Assembly (NCBI GenBank): GCA_015234045.1 | Contig: JADFWU010000012.1 | Span: 1 to 64,000, forward strand | Reading direction: 5' to 3' | Length of the DNA: 64,000 nt | Source: Magnetococcales bacterium | Lineage (GTDB): Bacteria > Pseudomonadota > Magnetococcia > Magnetococcales > JADFWU01 | Shown here: positions 48,051 through 57,303 of the stretch, in pieces | Layout: every line of letters begins with the position of its first letter | Numbering within the stretch: the stretch's first letter is position 1 | Translations under genes and position numbers: made by a program | Notes under the pieces: generated by a model | What the model saw: the letters and a program-made list of their open reading frames with translations, nothing else | What the model was told of the DNA's origin: nothing | Database searches by the model: none

Positions 48051-49997
48051 ATGAAGTTAACTGTCGTTAAATCACTGCTTCTGGATCCATTTTTACGCAA
48101 TCTGGCCCTGGTTGCCATAGTGATTGCTCTGATTTTCCCGACCTATGAATGGTTTCGGGTTCATCCCATGTTTCAGAGCCATCTAACAAGCCTGACAGAA
48201 GATACCGCATTTCGTACCGCCAACCATCTGATTCCTCAATTAACACCCCATATCAAAACACACCTCACTACGGACACACTGCCTGCGGCGTTTATTGTTG
48301 AAATGGAAACGGTAATCCACGATTTCAATCTGGAGAAATTAAAGCTGTTCTCTCCCGCTGGAGAAGTAGTCTACTCCTCTGATTCCAAAGATATCGGCAC
48401 TGTAAACAAGCATGACTATTTTCACAATCAGGTATCCAAAGGCGAGACATTTTCCAAGGTCGTTCAAAAGCAGCATGCCAGCATGGAAGGCAGGATACTG
48501 AACCAGGATGTCGCTGAGATCTATATCCCGATCATGCAAGAGGGTCTGTTTTTGGGTGCGTTTGAGTTTTATATGGATATATCCGAACCTAAAAGCGATT
48601 TGGATAATCTGATATCACAAGCAACCCGAGATCTGGCAGCTCTCACCCTTGGATTGATTATTGTCTTATTCGTTGTTCTGCTTCGCGCCAGCAAGGAGAG
48701 CGCCCGCCGTCAGATTGCTCAAGCAGATCTTGAAGAGAGTGAAGCCCGTTTCCGCAGCATTGCCATCGCCGCATGGGATGGCCTGATAATGATGGATCAC
48801 ACAGGACGCGTGGTTTACGTCAACCCGGCTGCTGAACGCCTGTTTGGCTATGATGCTGATGAAATGATCGGTGCCCTTGTGATTGATATCATGATACCTA
48901 AACGGTTCCATAGTGCGGTTCGAGAGGCCTTGAATAAATATTCAAAATCGGGTCATGGCCCAATGATCAACCGAACTACCGAACTGATTGCCCGTCGTAA
49001 AAATGGTACGGAATTTCCGATGGAAATCTCACTTAGCCCGTTACGCCGCAATGGGCAGTGGTCATCGGTTGGCATTGTACGCGATATTTCCAAACGTAAA
49101 GAACTGGAACAACGCCTCAAACTTGGCTCCAACGTTATCCAACACGCCATGGAAGGCGTTTTGGTTACCAATAAAGACAGCACCATTGAAATGGTCAATC
49201 CAGCTTTTACGGCGATCACTGGTTATTCGCTGGAAGAGGTGGTTGGAAAATCACCTAAAATGCTGCGTTCAGGACGCCATGACGAGGCCTTTTACAACGG
49301 CATGTGGAAAGAACTGGACAAGACCGGCAAGTGGCGTGGTGAGATTTGGAACCGCCGTAAGGATGGTGGCATCTATCCGCAACTACTCAGCATCAGTGCC
49401 ATTCGTGATACAAACAGCTGTATCACACACTATGTGGGTATCACATCGGATATCAGTCAGCGTAAGGTGTTTGAAGATTACCTGCAAAAGCTGGCCTTTT
49501 ATGACCCACTCACAGCCATTCCCAACCGAATGCTATTCCATGATCGCCTGACCAATGAGCTGCGCCAGGCAGAACGGCGAGATCATAAAATCGCGGTATT
49601 TTATCTGGACTTGGATCATTTCAAACCCATTAATGATACCTATGGCCACGAAGCGGGTGATCTACTGCTCCAACAAGTTGCCAAACGGCTCACCAATTTA
49701 CTGCGCAAAGAAGATACCATCGCCCGCCTGGGCGGAGATGAGTTCGCTGCGATCCTGCGTTGTCTCAATGAGCCGGAAAAAGATGCCATCATGGTGGCTG
49801 AAAAAATCATCCACGCCATTGCTGAGCCCTTCCACATCGATAAACATGTCTGCCGAATTGGCACCAGCGTTGGCATCAGTTTCTTCCCTGGAACCGCCAT
49901 CAGCCAGGATGAATTGGTCAGCCAAGCCGATGAGGCGATGTACCAGGCCAAAAAGAGCGGACGCAATCAGTATGTTATCTATACACCCTCGGAATAA
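48051..49997 (+). CDS. Membrane diguanylate cyclase (periplasmic sensor, PAS-PAS-GGDEF)
   Basis: The 648-residue protein has membrane helices at about 18-36 and 195-215 enclosing a Cache-like periplasmic sensor. Two PAS domains follow (about 230-345 and 350-470), then GGDEF with RLGGDEFAAIL. The product-inhibition I-site RKED lies at the correct distance before GGDEF. There is no EAL domain. It should make c-di-GMP in response to an external ligand. It stands alone between divergent and defence genes. Confidence 0.92.
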   Translation: MKLTVVKSLLLDPFLRNLALVAIVIALIFPTYEWFRVHPMFQSHLTSLTEDTAFRTANHLIPQLTPHIKTHLTTDTLPAAFIVEMETVIHDFNLEKLKLFSPAGEVVYSSDSKDIGTVNKHDYFHNQVSKGETFSKVVQKQHASMEGRILNQDVAEIYIPIMQEGLFLGAFEFYMDISEPKSDLDNLISQATRDLAALTLGLIIVLFVVLLRASKESARRQIAQADLEESEARFRSIAIAAWDGLIMMDHTGRVVYVNPAAERLFGYDADEMIGALVIDIMIPKRFHSAVREALNKYSKSGHGPMINRTTELIARRKNGTEFPMEISLSPLRRNGQWSSVGIVRDISKRKELEQRLKLGSNVIQHAMEGVLVTNKDSTIEMVNPAFTAITGYSLEEVVGKSPKMLRSGRHDEAFYNGMWKELDKTGKWRGEIWNRRKDGGIYPQLLSISAIRDTNSCITHYVGITSDISQRKVFEDYLQKLAFYDPLTAIPNRMLFHDRLTNELRQAERRDHKIAVFYLDLDHFKPINDTYGHEAGDLLLQQVAKRLTNLLRKEDTIARLGGDEFAAILRCLNEPEKDAIMVAEKIIHAIAEPFHIDKHVCRIGTSVGISFFPGTAISQDELVSQADEAMYQAKKSGRNQYVIYTPSE

Positions 49998-50233
49998 TGG
50001 GTACTCGGCACACTTATTCTGATAATTATTGAAACTATTCTTTGATACATAACATCAAAGAGATAGGACAATAATAAATGAAAGAAAAATCACTTTTACT
50101 GATAACAAACAATCCATCGGATTAAAATTATATCTGTTGAAACAGAGAGGTTGAGCATGACTTTTGCTTTCTATATGAGGTAGATGTAGCATTCACTTGA
50201 GTATGCAACCGCGCATACAAAGCTTGGAGTTGG

Positions 50234-51244
50234 ATGACAATGGCAAATGGTGATCAACTCAAGTCTCTCATGAAATCCCATTTTGAGGGAGACGACAACC
50301 GCTTTTACTCAGTCGCTATGCAGGTTGCGGCCAACTCTGCCCGTTCTGGTCATGGGCGGCTTGCACGAGAACTGCGTGACTTGGTTGATAAAGCCAAAGC
50401 GGGACATTTTTCTGATTATAAGCGCCAAAATACTGTTGCCATCAACCAACCAAAAGGCGATCTCGCCAATCTGCTTTCGGTCTCCTATCCTGAATACCGT
50501 TTCAAAGATATGGTACTGGATGAAACAATAGATAAACGCCTGCAACGCATCCTCAAAGAACAGCGCCACCATCAAAAAATTAGAAAATACGGCTTGTCAC
50601 CACGCCGCAAACTGCTTCTTGTCGGTCCGCCAGGCACTGGAAAAACCATGTCTGCATCGGTACTTGCCGGTGAGCTTGGCATTCCTCTTTTTTTGGTCCG
50701 ACTTGATGCGTTAATCACCAAGTTCATGGGCGAAACCGCTGCAAAGCTTCGCCAACTTTTCGATGCAATTGCTGAAACACGCGGCATCTATTTCTTTGAT
50801 GAATTTGACGCTATCGGCTCACAACGTAGCTTTGGCAATGATGTTGGAGAGATCCGCCGTGTCTTGAACAGCTTTTTACAAATGATCGAACAGGATGATT
50901 CAACATCCATGATCATCTCGGCGACCAACCATCCTGAAATATTGGACTATGCACTTTTCCGCCGTTTTGATGACGTTGTTGAATATTCTTTACCTGATCA
51001 AGCTAATATTATAAAATTATTGAAATCAAGACTTACGCTATTCAACGCACCGGATTTTGAACTCCCTTGGGAAGCACTCGCCCAGCAAGCTGAAGGACTA
51101 AGCTATGCTGAAATCGCTCGTGCCGCAGAAGAGTCCATAAAATCAGCGCTCATCTGTGATCAAAAAATCACGAGCCCAGAGATGGTTCTTGAAATGATTA
51201 ATGAGCGTAAAGCATTTATTGCGTTAAAACAGACTGAAACATAA
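50234..51244 (+). CDS. ietA: IetA-like AAA ATPase (ietAS defence pair)
   Basis: The 336-residue protein is a single AAA+ module with a short N-terminal helical part: Walker A GPPGTGKT at 131-138, Walker B FFDEFDAI (D189, E190), sensor SATNHPEILD and arginine finger region LFRRFDDVVEY. It is followed 16 bases later by a subtilase gene. This ATPase-subtilase pairing is ietAS, known from plasmid stability work on an Agrobacterium plasmid and later as an anti-phage system. GGAG precedes tandem candidate starts (50234 and 50240). Confidence 0.83.
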   Translation: MTMANGDQLKSLMKSHFEGDDNRFYSVAMQVAANSARSGHGRLARELRDLVDKAKAGHFSDYKRQNTVAINQPKGDLANLLSVSYPEYRFKDMVLDETIDKRLQRILKEQRHHQKIRKYGLSPRRKLLLVGPPGTGKTMSASVLAGELGIPLFLVRLDALITKFMGETAAKLRQLFDAIAETRGIYFFDEFDAIGSQRSFGNDVGEIRRVLNSFLQMIEQDDSTSMIISATNHPEILDYALFRRFDDVVEYSLPDQANIIKLLKSRLTLFNAPDFELPWEALAQQAEGLSYAEIARAAEESIKSALICDQKITSPEMVLEMINERKAFIALKQTET

Positions 51245-51260
51245 AGAGAAAAACATCACC

Positions 51261-53780
51261 ATGCCGCCAAGAGATAAGAAACATATTGACGTGTCACAAT
51301 TGACAACTAATGATAAATTTAAACGGCCTAAAGATGGCGGAAACGACAAGAAAAAAACCAATAAAAGAGATCGGCTTTCTCATGGCTCCGATATTCAGAA
51401 GAGTCTCAAACAAATCAAAATTGACACAATAAATCTTAAGATAGAGCAGGCACAAGCCGGACTTACCGAAGATTTTGGCTTATTAATTAATTTTTCAGTC
51501 TCTGATCAATTCGATTTTGAATTAAGCAGCTTTGGTAATGACCCGAAAAAAATTGAAGTCCGCAATATAAGACAAGACAAAGGCAAAACACATATCACTG
51601 TCTTTGTACCTGATGGCAAGCTGGAACATTTCGAAAAGAAAATCAATGAGTATTTGAATGAAGAGACAAAGACAAACAAGCCAAGACATAAAAAACTGAT
51701 CGAAGCCATTGATGAAATCAGGATTTCTGTTTTGAAAGGACTCTGGACCGACACAGCACCATTCCCAACCGATGAGAATATATCTATTTGGTGGGAAATT
51801 TGGTTATCAAAAGTACATTGTACAGATTCTGCACTTGAGCAATTCAATAATCTGGTTACCAAACTTGGGATGAAGATCGCCCAAGGAGAGATCAATTTCC
51901 CTGAACGCAAGATCATCTTAATCCAGGCCACACCACAACAGTTACGCCAATCATTCAAACTCCTTAATCGTGTTGCGGAAATCCGACTAGCCAAAGAGAC
52001 GGCTGATTTTTTCTTAGAACTTGCTCCGAAAGAACAGAAAGAGTGGGCAACAGACCTCTATAATCGTGTCACACTACCTGAAGAAGGGGCACAAGTTCCG
52101 CACATCTGCATCTTGGATACTGGTATTAACAATGGGCACATATTGCTTCAGGATGCATTGAGTGACTACGATTGCCATTCGGTTAATCCATCAGCTTGGG
52201 GAGTGGATGACAGAGATGGACATGGTACAGAAATGGCTGGATTATCCCTATACGGTGATCTAATAGAACCTCTATCTCACGCTTATCCTGTTCAAATAAG
52301 CCATCGCCTGGAATCCGTTAAGCTATTACAGAAAAATGGCGACAACGCCGACCCTGCCCTCTACGGACATCTAACTTGGGAATCTATTTCTCGCGTTGAG
52401 ATTGAAGATCATACCCGCCAACGTGTTTTCAGCATGGCCATAACAACAGACGATGATCGTGATAAAGGGCGGCCTTCAGCTTGGTCAGGTAGTGTTGACA
52501 ACCTCTCCTTTGGTAACAAAACCGAAGAATATAGCCAACGCCTATTTATCTTATCTGCTGGCAACCTTGAAAAAAACAATCTGGCAGATTGGTTGAGCTA
52601 TCCAGATGATAACTCCTTAGCTGGAATCCAAGATCCTGGCCAGTCATGGAATGCCTTAACCGTTGGAGCATTTACCAATAAAGTGCACATTCCTGATGAG
52701 CTAACATCCAGTTATCAACCACTGGCCAAAGCAGGAGCACTATCACCCTACTCCACAACCTCATCATCTTGGGATAACGATTGGCCACTCAAGCCTGACG
52801 TGCTTTTTGAAGGTGGAAATTTGGCACGAGATAATAGTCTTGCTATAGGAATGGATAGCTTACAACTGCTAACAACATCTCATGAACCTACAAAACGCCT
52901 TTATTCTTATAGCAATGCCACAAGTGCCGCAACAGCCCAATGTGCCCGTATGGCCGCTCAGTTGATGGCTGAGTACCCTGATTATTGGCCAGAAACCATT
53001 CGAGGCTTGATTGTTCACTCAGCTGAATGGACAAAATGGATGACTACCTCATATCTAAACAAGAGACAAACTAAAGGCTCTTATAAAAATCTTGTACGGC
53101 ACTGCGGGTTTGGCATCCCAGACATTGAGAAAGCACGTAAAAGCGCGAAAAACGATTTGGTATTAATCGCACAAAATCAATTACACCCATTTAAAATGAA
53201 TGATAAAAAAGGCAAAAGTGATATTATATTTTCAGAGATTGGAATGCATGACCTACCCTGGCCAACAGAAGATTTGGAGAGGCTGGGAAACACATCTGTA
53301 GAGTTGAGAGTCACACTTTCTTATTTTATTGAGGCTAACCCTTCGGAGCGCGGCTTTAAGGGCAGATACCATTATCCCTCTCACAACCTCAGATTTTTTG
53401 TTAAACGTCCAGTGGAATCATTCCATGAGTTCCAAAAAAGAGTGAACGAAGAACATCGGGACGATACCTATAAATCAATGGGAACCAAGGATACAGGCTG
53501 GCTATTAGGCACCAAAGCACGGCACCGTGGTTCACTTCACACAGACATCTGGAAAGGCCCAGCCGTTGATCTCGCCCAGATGGAGAGCATTGCTATTCAA
53601 CCTGTTACTGGCTGGTGGAAAACCCTGAAATCTCAAAATCGTTACAACAATTTTGCGCGCTATACTCTCCTGGTTTCAATTCGCTCACCTGAGACTAAAT
53701 TGGATCTGTACAATCTGATTGAAAAAGAGATTGAAAACAGAATAGCAGTCAAGTCAGATCAAGAAGTTGTCATTGATTAA
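51261..53780 (+). CDS. ietS: IetS-like subtilisin-family serine protease (ietAS defence pair)
   Basis: The 839-residue protein has no signal peptide, so it is a cytoplasmic subtilase. The S8 triad is D286 (ICILDTGI), H321 (DRDGHGTEMAG) and S555 (SNATSAATAQ). The oxyanion Asn lies in the LSAGNL segment. An N-terminal region of about 275 residues precedes the protease, and a beta-rich C-terminal region of about 200 residues follows it. In ietAS the ATPase is thought to hold the protease in check; phage sensing is unresolved. Coding is AT-richer than the flanking cyclase genes. Confidence 0.83.
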   Translation: MPPRDKKHIDVSQLTTNDKFKRPKDGGNDKKKTNKRDRLSHGSDIQKSLKQIKIDTINLKIEQAQAGLTEDFGLLINFSVSDQFDFELSSFGNDPKKIEVRNIRQDKGKTHITVFVPDGKLEHFEKKINEYLNEETKTNKPRHKKLIEAIDEIRISVLKGLWTDTAPFPTDENISIWWEIWLSKVHCTDSALEQFNNLVTKLGMKIAQGEINFPERKIILIQATPQQLRQSFKLLNRVAEIRLAKETADFFLELAPKEQKEWATDLYNRVTLPEEGAQVPHICILDTGINNGHILLQDALSDYDCHSVNPSAWGVDDRDGHGTEMAGLSLYGDLIEPLSHAYPVQISHRLESVKLLQKNGDNADPALYGHLTWESISRVEIEDHTRQRVFSMAITTDDDRDKGRPSAWSGSVDNLSFGNKTEEYSQRLFILSAGNLEKNNLADWLSYPDDNSLAGIQDPGQSWNALTVGAFTNKVHIPDELTSSYQPLAKAGALSPYSTTSSSWDNDWPLKPDVLFEGGNLARDNSLAIGMDSLQLLTTSHEPTKRLYSYSNATSAATAQCARMAAQLMAEYPDYWPETIRGLIVHSAEWTKWMTTSYLNKRQTKGSYKNLVRHCGFGIPDIEKARKSAKNDLVLIAQNQLHPFKMNDKKGKSDIIFSEIGMHDLPWPTEDLERLGNTSVELRVTLSYFIEANPSERGFKGRYHYPSHNLRFFVKRPVESFHEFQKRVNEEHRDDTYKSMGTKDTGWLLGTKARHRGSLHTDIWKGPAVDLAQMESIAIQPVTGWWKTLKSQNRYNNFARYTLLVSIRSPETKLDLYNLIEKEIENRIAVKSDQEVVID

Positions 53781-54151
53781 CACCAACATAATGGCTCCTG
53801 ATATTTGAAATAATAGCAGTATTTATTGACTTTACCAAACGTACTTTTCTCAAATCGGCTGCTGGGTTAGCTGCCATGGTGAGACGCGATGGCCCCGGTT
53901 ACGGACTGGCCAACCGTTGACTCTTCAGCGGGAAAGTAGACTAAACATCAATGGAGATTTGCCATGTTTGAATCAAGCGAATGATACTTATTATCAAATA
54001 ATTCAAGCTTTGTCTCGCAGTGATACAAACCATCCGTCAAACGTTACATAATCCCTCTCTCGCATACAAAATAATACACTTCTACCAATTCAACAATCTG
54101 CCTTATGGCTCTATCATGATAGATAGGGGAAATAATTTGAGAGGCGTGTTT
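53781..54151. other. Intergenic region after ietS
   Basis: 371 bases between ietS and the heme-motif diguanylate cyclase. It holds a Tat-signal-like coding remnant (53825-53920) but no other convincing gene. The promoter of the cyclase gene must also lie here. Confidence 0.6.
53825..53920 (+). pseudogene. Remnant of a Tat signal peptide
   Basis: One frame reads DFTKRTFLKSAAGLAAMV, which closely fits the twin-arginine signal pattern (S/T-[R/K]-R-x-F-L-K followed by an Ala-rich stretch). It then continues for about a dozen residues to a TGA. There is no ATG; the codon before is ATT and the frame opens after a TAA near 53790. It looks like the 5' end of a lost gene for an exported redox or cofactor protein, possibly cut when ietAS arrived. 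Confidence 0.5.
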
Positions 54152-55816
54152 ATGAAAACAGTCGGAGCGAAAATTATATCCGTCGTAGGCGGCGTGGCGT
54201 TTTTGAGTTTGGTTGGGCTTATTGCGTTTTATACCTACCACCATGAACAGAGTCTGCTTGAACAGAATCGCACTAACCGTCTTGAAACCGTTGACTCAGT
54301 GATTCAAGGGTTGGATGCACTTATGCTGGCAGGCTCTGCCGGTATTGCTCAATCCTATGCAGATTCGTTGCAAAATGTTACTGGTTTTGAGGATCTGCGT
54401 ATTTTGCGTACCGATGGTCATGAAGCCTATCGTGACAACCAGACGGTAATGATCGTCAATTGGAATCGTGGCGAAGATGTATTCACCACACGTCTGCACG
54501 AAACCAGCAACAGAATCATCAAATCAGATGACGTTTACCTAAAGCAAATGCTCAAGACCCAAGAGACCGTCTCTTTTCATGAATTGGGTAATCATGGTGA
54601 AGATGCCCTCACCTTTCTAACCCCTATTAAAAATCAAAAAAGCTGTCACCACTGTCACGGGAAGGATGAAGATATTCTCGGTGCAGTTAAACTGACAACG
54701 TCACTGAACACAGTTAATGCAGCAATCCGTGACACGCGCATGCATGCCATTTGGGTATTGGCAATTTCACTGTCATTGCTGCTTGCTCTGACCTATCTTT
54801 TGATCCGTAGCACCGTCATTCGACCCATTCAGCAAGTAACTCACGCCATGCGTCAGTTAACTGATGGGGATCTGACTCAGAATATTCCTGTTCCTGGTAG
54901 CGATGAGATTTCCACCATGGCTCGGTGCTTCAATACCATGGGTCGTCAGCTTCTCAACACCTACACCGGTCTTCAGCATGAACAGAACAAACTGACCACC
55001 ATTATTCTCAGTGCGCGTGAAGGCATTGTGGTCACTGATTCCAAACGCCATATTGTTCTGGCCAATCCTTCTGCTGAACGACTTCTGGAAAAACGTTTGG
55101 AAGAGATTGTCACAGGTGGTCTGCTCAATTTATTCAACAATCCCTCATTAATGCAGAAATTACTGATCGCCAAAGATGAAGACAGTCACCATACGGTAAT
55201 TTTACTAAATGGCCGCCATCTCAGCATTTATGCATCGGTTATTCTATCACCTCAGGGCAAAGAGATCGGTTCGGCCGCTATGATTCGGGATATTACCGAA
55301 GAAAAACGGCTGGAGACCCATCTTCGCAATCTTTCCTATATGGACGAGTTGACCCAACTACTCAATAGACGTCGAATGGATGAACTGCTTACGCGAGAAG
55401 CCAAACTGGCCAAACGCCATAATGCAGAACTCACTGTTATCATGTTCGATGTAGATCACTTTAAAAAATTCAATGATGATCATGGCCACGATCAAGGGGA
55501 TCGTGTTCTCACTGCGCTTGGTGTTGCCATGAAACAGTGTTTCAGGGAAACTGATTTCTGTTGTCGGTATGGCGGTGAGGAGTTTTGTGTCATCCTGCCA
55601 AACACCGATCTTGAGGGCGGCCGTCAAGCAGCCGAAGAGCTACGCAGACATATAGAACAGATGCTCGTGGATGGCCTGACAGTAACGATCAGCCTAGGCG
55701 TTGCCTCCATGAAGGTGTCAGAATATCCTGATCCCAATGTACTGATTAAATTGGCTGATAATGCTCTCTATATTGCCAAAAAAGAGGGCAGAAATCGCGT
55801 GAGAGAAGCTTCTTGA
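54152..55816 (+). CDS. Membrane diguanylate cyclase with c-type-heme motif sensor (HAMP-PAS-GGDEF)
   Basis: About 554 residues. A membrane helix lies at about 8-30, then a periplasmic domain with CHHCH (C165, C168, H169), a c-type heme attachment motif as in heme-containing DUF3365/Tll0287-like sensors. A second helix follows at about 195-218, then HAMP, PAS and GGDEF (YGGEEFCVIL, with RETD I-site upstream). I chose ATG 54152 (AGAGG seven bases before) over an upstream 44-residue extension. Heme-based redox or gas sensing controlling c-di-GMP is the natural reading. The next gene, a diheme cytochrome c, is 16 bases away. Confidence 0.88.
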   Translation: MKTVGAKIISVVGGVAFLSLVGLIAFYTYHHEQSLLEQNRTNRLETVDSVIQGLDALMLAGSAGIAQSYADSLQNVTGFEDLRILRTDGHEAYRDNQTVMIVNWNRGEDVFTTRLHETSNRIIKSDDVYLKQMLKTQETVSFHELGNHGEDALTFLTPIKNQKSCHHCHGKDEDILGAVKLTTSLNTVNAAIRDTRMHAIWVLAISLSLLLALTYLLIRSTVIRPIQQVTHAMRQLTDGDLTQNIPVPGSDEISTMARCFNTMGRQLLNTYTGLQHEQNKLTTIILSAREGIVVTDSKRHIVLANPSAERLLEKRLEEIVTGGLLNLFNNPSLMQKLLIAKDEDSHHTVILLNGRHLSIYASVILSPQGKEIGSAAMIRDITEEKRLETHLRNLSYMDELTQLLNRRRMDELLTREAKLAKRHNAELTVIMFDVDHFKKFNDDHGHDQGDRVLTALGVAMKQCFRETDFCCRYGGEEFCVILPNTDLEGGRQAAEELRRHIEQMLVDGLTVTISLGVASMKVSEYPDPNVLIKLADNALYIAKKEGRNRVREAS

Positions 55817-55832
55817 TAAGGGTCAGATAAAA

Positions 55833-56621
55833 ATGAATAAGCAACGCTCTTTCAAAATCGTTTTTGCCACACTCATCACTGTCAGCCTTGCATTAACCAG
55901 TATGTGGCGTGCCTGGGCTGATGACGAGATGGATGATGGTGAAGATCAATTCATCTTAGCTCTGGGTGGACGCGCTTACGATAACTGGATGGGCCTGTTG
56001 GATCAACACACCCTGAAAATGCGTAATCTGGATCGACGAAAATTCCTATCCAACCATCCCGCTTACCCGAAAGAAGGTAGAAAACGCGGTCTGACTACAT
56101 GGCGCTGTAAGGAGTGCCACGGCTGGGATTACAAAGGTGTGGATGGTGCCTACGGATCTGGTTCTCATTACACCGGAATCAAGGGTGTACGTGCTTATGA
56201 GAACAAAGATCCCTCTCAAATTATCAACATTATCCGGGATGAGCGCCACGGCTATTCAGAAAAAATGATTGATGACGAAACAGCCCAAGCCTTGGCACTG
56301 TTCATTGCCAAAGGTCAAGTGGATATGGATCGTTATATTGATCGAGCCAGTAAAAAATTCATCGGTACTGCGGCAAATGGCACCAGCTATTACATGACAA
56401 TCTGTGCCATGTGCCATGGTGTCAAAGGGTTTGCCATCAATTTCAAAACCGCTGACCATCCCGAATATCTAGGCACAGTAGCTAACAAAAACCCGTGGGA
56501 AGCCTTCCACAAAATCCGCAACGGTCACCCTGGCAAAGAGATGGTCTCCATGCGGGCTGTGGATGTACAGGTCCAGGTGGATATCCTTGCCTATACTCAA
56601 GGATTACCGGTCAAGAAATAA
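55833..56621 (+). CDS. Periplasmic diheme cytochrome c
   Basis: The 262-residue protein has a Sec signal ending near AWA (residue 29). Two CxxCH heme sites follow: CKECH at 92-96 and CAMCH at 191-195, the second within a better conserved cytochrome c domain. It is transcribed with the heme-motif cyclase, so it may be an electron-transfer partner for that sensor. An intrinsic terminator follows. Confidence 0.87.
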   Translation: MNKQRSFKIVFATLITVSLALTSMWRAWADDEMDDGEDQFILALGGRAYDNWMGLLDQHTLKMRNLDRRKFLSNHPAYPKEGRKRGLTTWRCKECHGWDYKGVDGAYGSGSHYTGIKGVRAYENKDPSQIINIIRDERHGYSEKMIDDETAQALALFIAKGQVDMDRYIDRASKKFIGTAANGTSYYMTICAMCHGVKGFAINFKTADHPEYLGTVANKNPWEAFHKIRNGHPGKEMVSMRAVDVQVQVDILAYTQGLPVKK

Positions 56622-56650
56622 TTTCAATTCGATCCGCTTCAAAAAGTTTC

Positions 56651-56681
56651 AAAAGCCAGAAGCTCTGCTCTCTGGCTTTTT
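56651..56681 (+). terminator. Intrinsic terminator after the cytochrome gene
   Basis: AAAAGCCAGA pairs with TCTGGCTTTT around a ten-base loop. The paired A/T ends make it bidirectional in form. Confidence 0.85.
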
Positions 56682-56817
56682 GCGTTACTGAATCTATTGA
56701 AATCAAATAATTGATAAAATCCTTACAGCAACATATGAACAGAATAGCAGGTTTCACACTCTAACAGTTAGTAAAGGTCGAAACGCTTTTCAACATCTGG
56801 AAAAGTGGGGAATTATC

Positions 56818-57144
56818 ATGCTCAGATTTGCGTCAAATACCACAGAAAAAACCGTCTGCTCTTACACACCTGTTGCACAACGGCGTGGCGATATCACGCT
56901 GCATATTGAGGAGCATTTGACACAAGATCAGCTGATTGAACTCAAGCAGGCATTGCGTTCAATCGAAGGCGTGGAGGATGTGCATATTCAGAAGACACAT
57001 GTTCATCTGCTGGTGGTCTACTACGACACCTTCCTCACCACGTCAGACAAGATTTTTGCGGCGGTACAAAACCATTCACTTAATCCCTACAGAGCACGCC
57101 ATCTCTGGGGACCACAGATCCATGCCCAAATGATTAGCCTTTAG
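56818..57144 (+). CDS. Small hypothetical protein, 108 residues
   Basis: I do not recognise it with confidence. A GGGGA site precedes the ATG. Residues about 25-95 alternate strand-like and helix-like segments (DITLHIEEHLTQDQLIELKQAL, then VEDVHIQKTHVHLLVVYY), which would suit a small ferredoxin-like (HMA-type) fold, but the metal-binding CxxC is absent. It is monocistronic, ahead of the giant adhesin's 3' end. Confidence 0.65.
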   Translation: MLRFASNTTEKTVCSYTPVAQRRGDITLHIEEHLTQDQLIELKQALRSIEGVEDVHIQKTHVHLLVVYYDTFLTTSDKIFAAVQNHSLNPYRARHLWGPQIHAQMISL

Positions 57145-57250
57145 CTCCAGGCGTTACGCAATGGCCGGTTGAAACAGGCATCAAAGCGTGTACCCGTCAT
57201 TCAACTGCGTAACACACTCCCTGGCACCCAGAAAGGCGAACCATGAATTG

Positions 57251-57288
57251 GCTCCACCATTTCCTCAACGATTAGGAGATGGTGGAGC
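57251..57288. terminator. Long hairpin between convergent genes
   Basis: GCTCCACCAT...ATGGTGGAGC extends inward to a 15-pair stem with a single G-U pair and an eight-base loop. It lies where the small gene and the adhesin gene converge. There is no T-run on either side, so it may serve both transcripts as a Rho-independent-like or stabilising end. Confidence 0.6.
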
Positions 57289-57303
57289 AATCATTCAGGT
57301 TGG

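Noticed and set aside
50040-50183. Short peptides (15 and 8 codons) and a CTTTGAT/ATCAAAG hairpin ahead of ietA as a leader-attenuator
   Set aside because: Ribosome sites and coupling to the gene start are not convincing; could be chance in AT-rich DNA.
53865-53931. Possible structured RNA (GCCAT/ATGGC and CCGGT/ACTGG stems within GGTT/AACC) ahead of a cyclase gene, checked against c-di-GMP riboswitch consensus
   Set aside because: The GEMM core (AAACC receptor, GGGACGCAAAGCC) is absent, the outer stem competes with a neighbouring hairpin, and the same bases read better as a Tat leader remnant.
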